A DNA stretch of 64,000 nt from Brevibacterium sp. JSBI002 (GCF_026013965.1 NZ_CP110341.1:372001-436000); one strand, 5' to 3'. Counted from the stretch's first letter, positions 17,484 through 27,115 are shown. Notes: generated by a model not told the origin, from the letters alone. Numbers and translations: made by a program.

Positions 17484-17882
17484 ATGGCACAGCTGCCCCC
17501 GCTCCCGCAGAACTTCACCTACTCCGCCGAACACGAATGGGTCGACGGCGCTGCCGATGAACTCGTCGGCAAAACCGTCAAGGTCGGCATCACCGCCGTC
17601 GCCGCCGATGCCCTCGGCGAGGTCGTCTACGTCGACCTGCCCGCGGTCGGCGACACCATCACCGCAGGTGAGACCTGTGGTGAGGTCGAATCCACGAAGT
17701 CCGTGTCCGACCTCTACACCCCGGTCACCGGCGAGGTCGTCACCATCAACGAGGCGGCCGTGGACTCACCCGGACTGCTCAACTCCGACCCCTACGGTGA
17801 GGGCTGGCTGTTCGAGGTCGCCGTGACCGAGGTCGGCGAAGTCATGGACGCCGCCGCCTACGCCGAGGCGAACTCCCTCTGA
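17484..17882 (+). CDS. gcvH: glycine cleavage H-protein (lipoyl carrier)
   Basis: A 132-residue lipoyl-domain protein that shuttles the aminomethyl group between P-, T- and L-proteins. The lipoylation site is Lys72 in [13 protein letters not shown]. The N-terminus [10 protein letters not shown] is the typical family opening. AAGGAAG precedes the ATG. The L-protein is not in this window, as is common because it is shared with other dehydrogenase complexes. Confidence 0.96.
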   Translation: MAQLPPLPQNFTYSAEHEWVDGAADELVGKTVKVGITAVAADALGEVVYVDLPAVGDTITAGETCGEVESTKSVSDLYTPVTGEVVTINEAAVDSPGLLNSDPYGEGWLFEVAVTEVGEVMDAAAYAEANSL

Positions 17883-18063
17883 GCCTCAGCGCGAGACTCA
17901 CCGGAGTCTCGCTCCGCCCTGTTAGGGGCGGAGGCTGCAAACCCTGAAGCGGGGTCGGTCGAGGTCGGTGCCGACACATCGTCGGCATCGGCTCGCCATG
18001 CACGTGAGTGCACGGCTGTTCGGTCGGCCCCGCCGTCATCTCATCAGAAACGAAGTGATTGCC
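17883..18063 (+). promoter_or_regulatory. structured leader between gcvH and sdaA
   Basis: Two consecutive hairpins follow gcvH: CGAGACTC/AGTCTCG from about 17890, and CTCCGCCC/GGGGCGGAG from about 17911. They are followed by GGCTGCAAACCCTGAAGCGG and a GCCGACA/TGTCGGC-like inverted repeat near 17970. The first pair may terminate gcvH. The rest could be a leader controlling serine dehydratase. No known riboswitch consensus was recognised. Confidence 0.35.
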
Positions 18064-19533
18064 ATGCCATTGAGTGTCTTCGACCTCTTCACGGTCGGCA
18101 TCGGACCGTCGAGTTCCCACACCGTCGGACCGATGCGTGCCGGCGCGAGCTTCATCGACCTCCTTAGCGATTCGCTGAGATCCGTTGCGGATCTGCGCGT
18201 CGACGTGTACGGTTCCCTGGCCGCCACCGGTGCTGGCCACGGGACCTTCGACGCCATCCTCATCGGCCTCGAGGGCTGCCGCCCCGATCTCATTGAAGCC
18301 AACGAACTCACCGCCCGGCGGACACGGATGTCCGAGACCGGGACGATCATCCTCGGCGACTCGACCGGCAACGGAGTCGAACTCGAGTTCACCGAGGATG
18401 ACATGGTCAAACGACCGCTGACCGTCCTCCCGCGCCATACGAACGCCATGACCGTGACCGCCTACGACGCTGCGGGGGAGACCCTCGCCGAGGAGACCTA
18501 TTACTCCGTCGGCGGCGGATTCGTGACCTCGGAGACCGAATTCCTCGAGAAGGAGAAGACCGCCGAGGAAGGTGCGGGATACGGCGATGCCGAGTTCGCG
18601 GTCGCGGACTCTGTCGTCGATGCCGAACTCGAGTCCTACGACGAAGAACTGCCCTATCCTTTCCACTCCGGTGTCGAGCTGCTTCAGCGCTGCCGCGCGA
18701 ACGACCTGTCGATCGCCGAGATCATGCACGCCAACGAACTGTCGATGCGCGACGAGGACGAGATCCGGCACGGACTGCTCCACATCTACTCGGTGATGGA
18801 GGAATGCGCCTCGGCGTCCCTCGACCGCTCCGGGTATCTGCCCGGAGGACTCAAGGTCCGCCGCCGCGCACACGACTGGTATCTCAAACTCAAGGCCGAG
18901 GACCCCGACCGGGATCCCGGCTACTACCTCGAATGGGTCAATCTCATCGCAATGGCCGTGAACGAGGAGAACGCCTCGGGAGGCCGCGTCGTCACCGCGC
19001 CGACGAATGGGGCGGCCGGCATCATCCCCGCCGTACTGCACTATGCGCTCAACTACGTTCCCGCGGTGATGGAAGGCGGCGAGTCCGCGAAGCATCGGGC
19101 GATCGTCGACTTCCTGCTCACCGCGGCGGCCATCGGAGTCCTCTATAAGGAACGTGCGTCGATCTCCGGCGCCGAGGTGGGCTGTCAGGGAGAGGTCGGA
19201 TCCGCCTCGTCGATGGCGGCTGGGGGACTGGCTGCCGTGATGGGTGGGACGCCCGAGCAGGTGGAGAACGCCGCCGAGATCGCGATGGAGCACAACCTCG
19301 GCCTGACCTGCGATCCGATCTCCGGACTCGTGCAGGTGCCCTGCATCGAACGCAATGCGATCGCCGCAGGCAAAGCCATCAACGCCTCCCGCATGGCTCT
19401 GTGGGGCGATGGCCAGCACCGGGTCAGCCTCGACGAGGTGATCGAGACGATGCGCCAGACCGGCGCGGACATGTCCTCGAAGTACAAGGAGACGGCGATG
19501 GGCGGCCTCGCCGTCAACGTCGTCGAGTGCTGA
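18064..19533 (+). CDS. sdaA: L-serine dehydratase, single-chain iron-sulfur type
   Basis: A 489-residue fused alpha/beta L-serine deaminase converting serine to pyruvate and ammonia. The beta-domain start is [20 protein letters not shown]. The catalytic domain has [34 protein letters not shown] and [20 protein letters not shown], which supply the cysteines for an oxygen-sensitive 4Fe-4S cluster. The ATG at 18064 begins the conserved N-terminus; a 32-codon upstream in-frame extension is rejected. Next to gcvPTH it completes a route from glycine to pyruvate if serine hydroxymethyltransferase is elsewhere. Confidence 0.95.
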   Translation: MPLSVFDLFTVGIGPSSSHTVGPMRAGASFIDLLSDSLRSVADLRVDVYGSLAATGAGHGTFDAILIGLEGCRPDLIEANELTARRTRMSETGTIILGDSTGNGVELEFTEDDMVKRPLTVLPRHTNAMTVTAYDAAGETLAEETYYSVGGGFVTSETEFLEKEKTAEEGAGYGDAEFAVADSVVDAELESYDEELPYPFHSGVELLQRCRANDLSIAEIMHANELSMRDEDEIRHGLLHIYSVMEECASASLDRSGYLPGGLKVRRRAHDWYLKLKAEDPDRDPGYYLEWVNLIAMAVNEENASGGRVVTAPTNGAAGIIPAVLHYALNYVPAVMEGGESAKHRAIVDFLLTAAAIGVLYKERASISGAEVGCQGEVGSASSMAAGGLAAVMGGTPEQVENAAEIAMEHNLGLTCDPISGLVQVPCIERNAIAAGKAINASRMALWGDGQHRVSLDEVIETMRQTGADMSSKYKETAMGGLAVNVVEC

Positions 19534-19562
19534 GGTAGGCCGGGTCGTCGAGTGCTGAGGTC
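19519..19562 (+). repeat. short direct repeat spanning the sdaA stop codon
   Basis: GTCGTCGAGTGCTGAGGT occurs twice, 25 bp apart. The first copy is the last sdaA codons and stop; the second lies just downstream. It looks like a small tandem duplication. Confidence 0.6.
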
Positions 19563-19685
19563 AGTGCGTCTGAGGTTCGGAGCCAGGCAAGCGGCGCTCA
19601 CCTGAGTCGCGGCCTCTCGAGCCGGCTTTGCGCACTCATCTACTTCCGTACCTCTGCAGCGGCCTGAAGCAGCGGGGAGAAAGAG

Positions 19686-19743
19686 TTAAGTGTGCGAAGA
19701 ATGCCGAAAATCGGCCACTCAGCGACATTCTTCGCACACTTAA
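19686..19743. repeat. long intergenic palindrome after sdaA
   Basis: Perfect 18-bp arms (TTAAGTGTGCGAAGAATG and its complement) enclose a 22-nt loop that contains a smaller CCGAAAATCGG hairpin. It lies 150 bp after sdaA and could terminate its transcript. The remaining sequence to about 20100 holds no convincing gene. Confidence 0.75.
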
Positions 19744-20102
19744 ATCGTGTCTGCGGTGGCAGGCGCGCAACATCCGGCTGATGACGGCGCTGCGCGGGCA
19801 CCTTCGCGCCTGCGCGAACTACCTCGCAGCCGCCGCGAACCCGCTCGCAGAGGCTCAGATGGCAATATCGGGCAACAGGACTCCTTGCTGTCCCAATTCG
19901 ATCGAAGTGACATGGAACACGTGGAACCTCTGTTCCAAATCCCGCCAAATGTAACGAAACGATAACGAACCGCTGGCGCGGTATGAGCGCGAAGGAGCGC
20001 CCCGACGCATCCCAGAGATGCCATAGGGAAAGTCCGGTCTGTTACATATCGGTAGGCCGGGGGCCGCGTTGTGAAAGTGGCCCGGAATCGAGGGTTTCGA
20101 GG
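19744..20102. other. non-coding region upstream of ectA
   Basis: No supported gene lies here. The stretch contains TAACGAAACGATAACGAAC, with three AACGA words, at about 19952-19971, and a GGCCGGGGGCC-rich dyad near 20055. Both are possible binding sites for osmotic control of the ectoine promoter. No match to a known consensus was recognised. Confidence 0.4.
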
Positions 20103-20130
20103 TTGACGCTCGATCTCAGCCCGTTAGGTT
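20103..20130 (+). promoter_or_regulatory. ectA promoter
   Basis: TTGACG at 20103-20108 and TAGGTT at 20125-20130 are 16 bp apart. The ectA GTG is only 7 nt after the -10 box, so the message would begin at or within a base or two of the start codon and be leaderless. Confidence 0.6.
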
Positions 20131-20137
20131 TATTGAC

Positions 20138-20632
20138 GTGATTAACGCACTCGCTGAACCGAAGACGCAAATCGACGTCCGAACTCCAGAACTGGAGGAC
20201 GGACAACATCTATGGCGGCTCGCGAAAGACACAGCCGTGCTCGATCTGAACTCCTCGTACTCATACCTGCTGTGGTGCCGCGACTTCGCGGACACCTCGG
20301 TGATCGCACGAATCGACGGAGAGCCCGCCGGCTTCATCACCGGGTACACCCGTCCCGAGAATCCGGACACCCTGATGATCTGGCAGGTCGCCGTCAACGA
20401 GAACTTCCGTGGACACGGACTCGCATCGACCATGCTCCATGAGCTGGCCGACCGGACCGGCGCTCTCCGCATGGAGACGACGATCACCGACGACAATGCG
20501 GCGTCCAACCGCCTGTTCCAGGCGTTCGCGGAGAAGCGCGGCGCCGGATTCAACCGTCGCCCGCTGTTCACCCCGGACCTCTACCCAGACGGGCACGACA
20601 CCGAGTACCTCTACGAGATCGCACCCCTGTAA
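20138..20632 (+). CDS. ectA: L-2,4-diaminobutyrate acetyltransferase
   Basis: A 164-residue GNAT-fold enzyme for the second step of ectoine synthesis, acetylating the gamma amino group of diaminobutyrate. The opening [20 protein letters not shown], then [20 protein letters not shown] and the acetyl-CoA site [19 protein letters not shown], identify EctA. The GTG at 20138 lacks a ribosome-binding site but lies 7 nt from a good -10 box, consistent with a leaderless start. ectB follows after 161 nt. The product feeds EctC. Confidence 0.95.
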   Translation: MINALAEPKTQIDVRTPELEDGQHLWRLAKDTAVLDLNSSYSYLLWCRDFADTSVIARIDGEPAGFITGYTRPENPDTLMIWQVAVNENFRGHGLASTMLHELADRTGALRMETTITDDNAASNRLFQAFAEKRGAGFNRRPLFTPDLYPDGHDTEYLYEIAPL

Positions 20633-20793
20633 CGAGCCCCACCCCGGCACCCCGCAGCCCTCTGCTCCAAGGGAGCGAACGCGACGGGTGCCAGGAGGCG
20701 GAAGGAAGCGCCCGCAATGGGCGGCAGCGGCCACCGCCTCGGCGACTGCACACGATGCAGCCGCACAATCAAGAAGTCGAAAGGACTCCAAAG

Positions 20794-22086
20794 ATGACCG
20801 AAACACCTTCTGACAAGCCCGACATCTTCGAAACTCGCGAATCAGCTGTTCGCAGCTACTGCCGTTCCTGGCCCGCCACCTTCGCCCGTTCGCAGGGCGC
20901 CAAGCAGTGGGACGAAGACGGCAACGAGTACCTCGACTTCTTCTCCGGCGCTGGCGCGCTCAATTACGGCCACAACAACCCGGCCGTGATGGGCCCGCTC
21001 ATCGAATACCTGCAGTCGGGCGCCGTTCTGCACTCGATGGATATGAAGACCCCGGCCAAGCGTGAGTTCCTCCAGACCTTCCAGGACCTCATCCTCAAGC
21101 CTCGCGGACTCGACTACTCCGTCATGTTCCCCGGACCGACGGGAACCAACACCGTCGAGGCGGCTCTCAAGCTCGCTCGTAAGGTGACCGGCCGTCAGCA
21201 CATGCTCTCGTTCACCAACGCGTTCCACGGTATGACGCTGGGATCGCTGTCGGTGACCGGCAACTCGATGAAGCGCGAGGGCGCAGGCATCCCGCTGACC
21301 AACAGCTCGAAGATCCCGTACGACGACTACTTCGACGGAGAGGTCCCGGACTTCCTGTGGCTGGAGAAGGTCCTCGAGGACTCCGGCTCGGGCGTCGATA
21401 AGCCCGCCGCTGTCATCGTCGAGACCGTGCAGGGCGAGGGCGGACTGCGTGCCGCTCGCGCCGAATGGCTGCGCGCACTGTCCGACCTGTGCAAGAAGCA
21501 TGACATCCTCCTCATCGTCGATGACGTGCAGGCAGGCTGCGGCCGCACCGGTTCGTTCTTCAGCTTCGAAGAGGCAGGAATTGAGCCCGACATCGTCTGC
21601 CTGTCGAAGTCGATCTCCGGTTCGGGTCTGCCGCTGGCACTGACCTTGTTCCGTCCCGAGCTCGACGTCTGGGAGCCCGGCGAGCACAACGGCACCTTCC
21701 GCGGAAACAACCCCGCGTTCGTGACCGCGACTGCGGCGCTGAAGACCTTCTGGGCCGACAACGACTTCCAGAACCAACTTGCCGACACCATCGCCGCGCT
21801 GCACCAGCGCCTCGACGGAATCGTCGAGAAGGCCGAAGGCGCTTCGATTCGCGGACGCGGCCTGCTGGCCGGCGTCTGCTTCGAAGACCTCGAAGTGGCC
21901 GAGAAGGTCGCCGCCTACGCCTTCGAAAACGGTCTCCTGCTCGAGACCTCGGGCGCCGATGACGAAGTCATCAAGATCATGCCGCCGCTGACGATCGATT
22001 CGCGCGATCTGCAGGCGGGCCTGGACATCATCGAGGCCGGAGTGCTCAAGTTCGCTCCCGCTTCCGCGAAGGCCGCACTGGCCTGA
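20794..22086 (+). CDS. ectB: diaminobutyrate-2-oxoglutarate transaminase
   Basis: A 430-residue class III PLP aminotransferase that makes L-2,4-diaminobutyrate from aspartate semialdehyde and glutamate, the first ectoine step. The EctB-specific start [20 protein letters not shown] is present, with [19 protein letters not shown] and the PLP lysine Lys272 in [15 protein letters not shown]. The ATG at 20794 has AAGGA about 9 bases upstream; the open frame extends to 20755 but that segment lacks homologous sequence. A GC-rich hairpin follows the stop and may reduce read-through to ectC. Confidence 0.96.
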   Translation: MTETPSDKPDIFETRESAVRSYCRSWPATFARSQGAKQWDEDGNEYLDFFSGAGALNYGHNNPAVMGPLIEYLQSGAVLHSMDMKTPAKREFLQTFQDLILKPRGLDYSVMFPGPTGTNTVEAALKLARKVTGRQHMLSFTNAFHGMTLGSLSVTGNSMKREGAGIPLTNSSKIPYDDYFDGEVPDFLWLEKVLEDSGSGVDKPAAVIVETVQGEGGLRAARAEWLRALSDLCKKHDILLIVDDVQAGCGRTGSFFSFEEAGIEPDIVCLSKSISGSGLPLALTLFRPELDVWEPGEHNGTFRGNNPAFVTATAALKTFWADNDFQNQLADTIAALHQRLDGIVEKAEGASIRGRGLLAGVCFEDLEVAEKVAAYAFENGLLLETSGADDEVIKIMPPLTIDSRDLQAGLDIIEAGVLKFAPASAKAALA

Positions 22087-22098
22087 CCCACCTCTGCC

Positions 22099-22128
22099 GG
22101 GCCGGCGTCGCAGCTGTGGCGCCGGCCC
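22099..22128 (+). terminator. ectB-ectC intergenic hairpin
   Basis: GGGCCGGCG and CGCCGGCCC form a perfect 9-bp stem 13 nt after the ectB stop, followed by GAGCTTTGGG. It is probably a partial terminator that sets the ectB:ectC ratio, since ectC starts 129 nt further on. Confidence 0.5.
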
Positions 22129-22256
22129 GAGCTTTGGGCGGATTCGAGCTCACCTGTTCGATCGCCCACCCGGGCCGACTGGAGCCGTTGTAGTGAGACG
22201 GAAGTCCGCGGCCCACCCCTGAACACTTTCACCGACCTTTTGCGAAAGGACCACTA

Positions 22257-22664
22257 ATGTACGTAGTCAACCGCGATGACCTCAACGACACCGACCGTGA
22301 TGTGAAGTCCGAGACCTGGCGCTCACGCCGCATGGTGCTCGGCAAGGAGCGCGTCGGATTCTCGTTCCATGACACCGTGATCTATGCCGGAACCACCTCG
22401 ACGTTCCACTACCAGAACCACGTCGAGGCCGTGTACTGCGTGCAGGGCAAGGGTACGCTGACGGATCTGGAGACCGGCAAGGAATACCCGCTCCACGACG
22501 GTGTTATGTACCTGCTCGACGGAAATGAGAAGCACACCGTGGTCGCCGAGGAAGAGCTGCGCATGGCCTGCGTGTTCAACCCGCCGGTCACCGGCCGTGA
22601 GGTCCACGACGAAAACGGCGTGTACCCGCTCATCCTCGAAGACGAAACAGCACCCGTGAGCTGA
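22257..22664 (+). CDS. ectC: ectoine synthase
   Basis: A 135-residue cupin that closes N-gamma-acetyl-diaminobutyrate to ectoine. The start MYVVNRDDLNDTDRDVKSET and the cupin strands HYQNHVEAVYCVQGKGTL (metal ligands and Tyr) and HDGVMYLLDGNEKHTV are those of EctC. GAAAGGA precedes the ATG. A strong terminator follows 57 nt after the stop, so ectABC ends here and ectD is transcribed separately. Confidence 0.96.
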   Translation: MYVVNRDDLNDTDRDVKSETWRSRRMVLGKERVGFSFHDTVIYAGTTSTFHYQNHVEAVYCVQGKGTLTDLETGKEYPLHDGVMYLLDGNEKHTVVAEEELRMACVFNPPVTGREVHDENGVYPLILEDETAPVS

Positions 22665-22721
22665 GAAGCTTCACCTCGCCGAGGTTGCCGACCGCTACGT
22701 CGGTGAGTTCGGTTCGCTGCG

Positions 22722-22757
22722 AGGGCGGTTCGAGTGTTTCGACACTCGGACCGCCCT
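22722..22757 (+). terminator. intrinsic terminator after ectC
   Basis: Sixteen-base arms (AGGGCGGTTCGAGTGT and ACACTCGGACCGCCCT, one G-T wobble) close a TTCG tetraloop. This is the textbook end of the ectABC transcript. Confidence 0.8.
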
Positions 22758-22913
22758 TTCGCATGCCCGGCTGATTTCTGTCCGAAAGCGACTTCAGCTG
22801 TGATAATGTTCGGATTGACGAAACTTCAACTATCGTGACGCATCCTGCCGACGCCACTTTCAGTGACTCCCACTCTGGCATTCCTCTGTCTACTCATTCT
22901 CATTGGAGTCTCC

Positions 22914-23612
22914 GTGAAATTCATCAGACGTGCGCTCGTTTCCGCCGTTGCCGCTTTGGCGCTTGCCGTCGCACCCGCTGTGTCCGCTGAAGCGGCAACC
23001 GGGACGTTCGACGTGACTAAACTTTCTGCCAAGAGTTTGACTGTCTCAAACGATGCGTGCAGAAATATTGAGGTCGACATGCTTCATAAGAAATCCGGTG
23101 TGCGAGATTGGGATGTGAGAACAGAGGTATATCGTAGCGGCGAGTATATTGCTGACGCGGACTATGATTCAGATGGGGATAGCAGGCGAACCCGAGTTGA
23201 GATTTGTCCCGCTGACTATGGCCTTGGGAAGTACGGGTTGGGTCCATCTATCGTTTGGGCCAACAATTACGACGCCGATAAGTTTTTCAAGCGAACTGAT
23301 TACACAAAGAGCAGCTTCTACGTCCGTGGCAAGACCTACGCCTCGCTGTCCTCGAAGCGCAAAGGCAGCACCGTCACCCTGACCTCATCGACGAAGCTCT
23401 ATAACCCGGAAAAGTACGGCAAGGTCAACTACAACCCGAAGGTGAACTTCCAGGTCAAATCCGGCAGCAAGTGGAAGACCCTGAAGACAGTCTCCGCGAA
23501 GAAGGGCAAGGCCGTCTACAAGGTGAAGTCGAAGAGCAAGCGGTACTACCGCGTCACCTTCAGCCAGGTCAGTTGGGCGACCGGGGCCACCTCGAAATCG
23601 GTCAAACGCTGA
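22914..23612 (+). CDS. secreted lysine-rich protein of unknown function
   Basis: A 232-residue protein with a typical signal peptide: KFIRRA, a hydrophobic core of about 18 residues, and cleavage after SAEA or AEAA near residue 29. The GTG at 22914 has GGAG 5 bases upstream; the frame is open further upstream but lacks a better start. The mature part has a DYDSDGDSRR Asp-rich stretch and then a Lys/Tyr/Ser-rich C-terminal half with three SxxKGK-like segments. It resembles beta-rich, cell-surface repeats in actinobacterial exported proteins. The middle of the gene (about 23020-23290) is much lower in GC than its neighbours, suggesting acquisition by transfer. It is flanked by terminators, so it is its own transcription unit wedged between ectC and ectD. 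Confidence 0.8.
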   Translation: MKFIRRALVSAVAALALAVAPAVSAEAATGTFDVTKLSAKSLTVSNDACRNIEVDMLHKKSGVRDWDVRTEVYRSGEYIADADYDSDGDSRRTRVEICPADYGLGKYGLGPSIVWANNYDADKFFKRTDYTKSSFYVRGKTYASLSSKRKGSTVTLTSSTKLYNPEKYGKVNYNPKVNFQVKSGSKWKTLKTVSAKKGKAVYKVKSKSKRYYRVTFSQVSWATGATSKSVKR

Positions 23613-23624
23613 CCGTCAAATGAA

Positions 23625-23679
23625 AGACCGGCACTTTCGGAACGATCCATCGCTGGTGGATGCTCCGCGGTGCCGGTCT
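23625..23679 (+). terminator. terminator after the secreted-protein gene
   Basis: AGACCGGCAC and GTGCCGGTCT pair around a nested CCATC/GGTGG hairpin, followed by CTCTCTGTCTT. It lies 12 nt after the stop codon. Confidence 0.65.
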
Positions 23680-23811
23680 CTCTGTCTTGGCTCTGACCGG
23701 GGTACCGGGGACGATGTCCTCCTGTTACGGTGGTCGCACAGCCCGATCTGCGGAGGCGATGAGCAGTCTCGGCTCCGCCCCGGCAGACGGCACATAGCGA
23801 AGGAAGGAGAA

Positions 23812-24723
23812 ATGATGACTGCAGTGTCAGCTGCGACCGCAACTACAGATCTCTATCCGACTCGCTCCGGTGAAACCACAGAGGTTCTCCCGCGCACGGG
23901 TCCGATCGTCTTCGGCTCTCCCGAAGACGGCCCCCTCGAGGCGGCTGATCTCAAGCACTTCGAGGACACGGGCTATCTGACGATCGATCAGCTCATCACA
24001 ATCGAAGAGCTCACACTCTTCACCGAGGAGCTTCAGAGGCTTTCGCACGACCCGGAGGTGAAGGCCGATGAGCGTACCGTCGTCGAAGCCGAGTCCGACG
24101 AGGTCCGGTCGATATTCGACATCCATCGCACCAATGAGATCTTCAGGAAGATCGCGAACGATCCGCGCCTCGTCGACCGTGCACGTCAGATCCTCGGAAC
24201 CGATGTCTATATCCATCAGAGCCGGATCAACTACAAGCCGGGATTCGTGGGCAAAGAGTTCTCCTGGCATTCGGACTTCGAGACCTGGCATGCTGAGGAC
24301 GGAATGCCCACTCCGCGCGCGGTGAGTCTTTCGCTGTCGCTGACGGACAACTACTCATTCAACGGTCCGCTGATGATCATGCCCGGTTCGCACAAGCGCT
24401 ACATCAGCTGCGTGGGAGGCACCCCCGAGGACAACTATCGGAAGTCACTCATCATGCAGGGTGCGGGCACCCCGGATCGTCAGACTCTCAGTGACTTCGC
24501 CGACGAATACGGCATCGACGTGCTCGAAGGAGCGGCCGGCGGAGCGATCATGTTCGACTCCAACTGCATGCATGCGTCGAACGGCAACGTCACTCCGTTC
24601 TCGCGCTCGAATATCTTCATCGTGTACAACTCGGTGGAGAACACGTGTGTGGAACCGTTCGCAGCGCCGAAACCGCGCCCGGAGTTCGTCGGCAGCACTG
24701 ACTTCACTCCAGCCGGTAGGTGA
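23812..24723 (+). CDS. ectD: ectoine hydroxylase
   Basis: A 303-residue Fe(II)/2-oxoglutarate dioxygenase that converts ectoine to 5-hydroxyectoine. The EctD signature WHSDFETWHAEDGMP is intact, with iron ligands His153 and Asp155; the third ligand is His254 in NCMHASNGN. The 303 residues match the family length. The ATG at 23812 follows AGGAAGGAG; the frame is open to 23620 but those residues are unlike EctD. The gene is separated from ectABC by a 1.1-kb insertion with its own gene and two terminators, so it probably has its own promoter. Confidence 0.96.
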   Translation: MMTAVSAATATTDLYPTRSGETTEVLPRTGPIVFGSPEDGPLEAADLKHFEDTGYLTIDQLITIEELTLFTEELQRLSHDPEVKADERTVVEAESDEVRSIFDIHRTNEIFRKIANDPRLVDRARQILGTDVYIHQSRINYKPGFVGKEFSWHSDFETWHAEDGMPTPRAVSLSLSLTDNYSFNGPLMIMPGSHKRYISCVGGTPEDNYRKSLIMQGAGTPDRQTLSDFADEYGIDVLEGAAGGAIMFDSNCMHASNGNVTPFSRSNIFIVYNSVENTCVEPFAAPKPRPEFVGSTDFTPAGR

Positions 24724-24802
24724 CTCCACATACGCAATTGGGCCGGCCGCTGATGCCTCGCCTATGCCTGGAACTCCCCGTGGAGTGAGCGCATCTGCAC
24801 AG

Positions 24803-24840
24803 AAGGGGTCCGGTGCCGCAGTCGCGGCGCCGGACCCCTT
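24803..24840 (+). terminator. intrinsic terminator after ectD
   Basis: AAGGGGTCCGGTGCC and GGCGCCGGACCCCTT form a 15-bp stem with one wobble and a short loop. It lies 79 nt after the ectD stop. Confidence 0.75.
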
Positions 24841-24870
24841 TGCCTACCCACAGACCTCGACGAGTCGCGG

Positions 24871-25170
24871 CTACTCGATGATCCTCAGGTCAGTCCCACG
24901 AATCACCCCACGGGATCCCTCGAATGGGCCTAACGCTTCGTCGAGTGGGAGGCCCAAGGCACTGAGGTCGGCGCTCTGACGACCCCCGGCTTCCCGGGAA
25001 GGGAGATTTTGGTTGTATCGCATCTGACCGATCTCGGAATCGGTAACAGTCCAGATGACCACCTGCGGTGGATCATCATTCGTGAACGTCACTCGGTGGG
25101 GATCGGCCGTGACCGACCATCCGGTCGCCTCGGCGAGGGCATCTGCCAACTCAGCGCGGTCGACACTCAT
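24871..25170 (-). CDS. small hypothetical protein
   Basis: A 99-residue protein starting MSVDRAELADALAEATGWSV from an ATG with a perfect AGGAGG 6 bases upstream. A longer frame to 25224 exists but lacks such a site. It is acidic and soluble, with two predicted helices and a central beta segment (HRVTFTNDDPPQVVIWTVTD). I do not recognise a family. It is followed by ectD's terminator on the opposite strand and preceded by the symporter's terminator, so it is a single-gene unit. Confidence 0.7.
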   Translation of the reverse strand: MSVDRAELADALAEATGWSVTADPHRVTFTNDDPPQVVIWTVTDSEIGQMRYNQNLPSREAGGRQSADLSALGLPLDEALGPFEGSRGVIRGTDLRIIE

Positions 25171-25222
25171 CGGGACCTCCTTAGAGTCAGAGGACTGCTT
25201 CTGGACTCGGGGGAATGAAAAC

Positions 25223-25257
25223 ACATCGGGCGCTCCTGCGAAGGGAGCGCCCGATGT
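25223..25257 (-). terminator. intrinsic terminator of the AGCS symporter gene
   Basis: Perfect 14-bp arms (ACATCGGGCGCTCC and complement) with a 7-nt loop are followed on the minus strand by GTTTTCATTC. It lies 27 nt beyond the symporter stop. Confidence 0.85.
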
Positions 25258-25283
25258 GGGTTGTGGCTAGCTGCTCAACAGCA

Positions 25284-26777
25284 TCACTCGTTGTCGGGGC
25301 GGACCTTCTTCCCGCGATCACGCCAGAACTTCGCGGTGGTCACCTCGTCGGTGCCGTCCCAGGCGTCGACCTCGGTATTGATGCGCTTGAACGTGGGCAG
25401 ATCGCCGCGGCGGAAGATCGGTTCATAACCGGCTCTGCGCTGCTGCTGGTAGTTCTTCAGCAGCGAGAACACCAGCGGCGAGAGCATCAGCAGGGCGAAG
25501 AGGTTGATGAGCGCCATGATCGCCATGAAGATATCTGCGGCGGTCCACACCAGGTCGAGGGCCGCGATCGCACCGATGAACACCGAGACCATGACGATGA
25601 CCTGATACACACGCAGCGCGACACGGTTCGTCGTCAGATGCTCGATGTTCGCCTCGCCGTAGTAGTAGTTGCCGAGGATCGACGAGAACGCGAAGAGGAA
25701 GATCGCCAGCGTGAGGAAGTGGATCGCCCACTGACCGAGCTGACCGCTCAGCGCCGTCTGCGTGAGCTGGATGCCCTCGGCGGAGGTGCCGTACTCCGGG
25801 TTCGACAGCAGGATGATGAACGCGGTGATCGAGCAGACGAGGATCGTGTCGAAGTACACGCCCAGCGCCTGTACGAAGCCCTGCTTGGCCGGGTGCGACG
25901 CCGAGGCGGTGGCCGCGGCATTCGGCACCGAACCGATGCCGGCCTCATTGGAGAACAGACCGCGCTGAACTCCGATGAGCATGATCGATCCCAGCGTTCC
26001 GCCGGCGATCGAATCCATGCTGAAAGCGTCGGTGACGATCGTGGCGATCATCGACGGCACGGCACCGATGTTCATCACCACGACGATGATGCCGACGATG
26101 AGGTAGAGGCCAGCCATGATCGGCACCAGATAAGCGGAGATGTTCGAGATGCGCTTGGCACCTCCGGCGAAGATGAGGAACGCGGCGACGGCGATGATCG
26201 CGCCAGCCACTGCAGCGAAGACGCCGTCCGAGCTCTCGACTCCGAAGGATGCGCCGACGGCGTCGACGATCGAGTTCGACTGCACCGAGTTGAACACGAT
26301 GCCGTAGGTGATGGCGACGATGACGGCGAAGACCAGACCGAGCCACTTCATGTTCAGCCCGTGCCTGATGTAGTAGGCAGGACCGCCGCGGAAGTTCGGG
26401 CCGTCCTTGAGCTTGTACAGCTGGCCGAGTGCAGACTCGGCGAAGGCCGTGGCTCCGCCGACGATGGCCGTCAGCCACATCCAGAACATTGCGCCCGGAC
26501 CACCGAGCGAGATCGCTAGGGCGACACCGGCGATGTTCGCCGTTCCCACACGCGAGGCCGCAGAGATCGAGAATGCGCGGAACGGCGAGATGTTCCTGTT
26601 GCCCTCGGAATCCCGTCCGCCCGGCTCGGTCAGGGTGCGGAACATCTCGGGCAGCAGGCGGACCTGCACCACTCCCGTGCGAATGGTGAAATACAGACCT
26701 GTGGGGATGAGAACAGCGACGAGGATGTATGACGACACTCCGCTGACACTGTCAAACACACTTTGGAGTAGCTCCAT
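25284..26777 (-). CDS. alanine or glycine:cation symporter (AGCS family)
   Basis: A 497-residue membrane protein with 11-12 helices that imports alanine or glycine with sodium. Family landmarks are YFTIRTGVVQVRLLPEMF near the start, VGTANIAGVALAISLGGPGAMFWMW, the KDGPNFRGGPAYYIRHGLN loop and QRGLFSNEAGIGSVPNAAA. The ATG at 26777 has AAGGAGG about 10 bases upstream; a 62-codon upstream extension of the frame is unlike the family. The C-terminal tail is charged and cytoplasmic. With a riboswitch-controlled gcv operon nearby, glycine or alanine uptake would be consistent, but the two units are not linked. Confidence 0.93.
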   Translation of the reverse strand: MELLQSVFDSVSGVSSYILVAVLIPTGLYFTIRTGVVQVRLLPEMFRTLTEPGGRDSEGNRNISPFRAFSISAASRVGTANIAGVALAISLGGPGAMFWMWLTAIVGGATAFAESALGQLYKLKDGPNFRGGPAYYIRHGLNMKWLGLVFAVIVAITYGIVFNSVQSNSIVDAVGASFGVESSDGVFAAVAGAIIAVAAFLIFAGGAKRISNISAYLVPIMAGLYLIVGIIVVVMNIGAVPSMIATIVTDAFSMDSIAGGTLGSIMLIGVQRGLFSNEAGIGSVPNAAATASASHPAKQGFVQALGVYFDTILVCSITAFIILLSNPEYGTSAEGIQLTQTALSGQLGQWAIHFLTLAIFLFAFSSILGNYYYGEANIEHLTTNRVALRVYQVIVMVSVFIGAIAALDLVWTAADIFMAIMALINLFALLMLSPLVFSLLKNYQQQRRAGYEPIFRRGDLPTFKRINTEVDAWDGTDEVTTAKFWRDRGKKVRPDNE

Positions 26778-27115
26778 CGAACTGCGCCTCCTTCGGCAAT
26801 CGTGCTGGAGAGGATCGGAGGTGCGGAACGCGAGAACTCCGTCCGTGGTTACTCCCAGTCTGCCACCCTTGCTCCCGGGGTTGTGGCAGTGGCCCCTGCC
26901 CGAAGGGCGACATTCCCTTTCGGCCGAGTCAGCGTCAGCCCAGGCGACGGCCAGTGCCGACACCGTCAGGATTCATGTTCCGTCCACTCGCGCATCATCC
27001 GGAACTTGCTCGGGCCGCGTAATCTGGGCGGCCTAGTACTCATCGTTCGGTCACCGCACAGCAGTTGGATCCGGCGTCCGAACGCCACCCGCAGTCTCCG
27101 TGGAGGAGTTCTGAA

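Noticed and set aside
25215..26519. 434-codon plus-strand frame rich in Asp, Arg and His
   Set aside because: It lies antisense to the AGCS symporter gene, shows no fold-like composition and is explained by the GC-rich third positions of the real gene.
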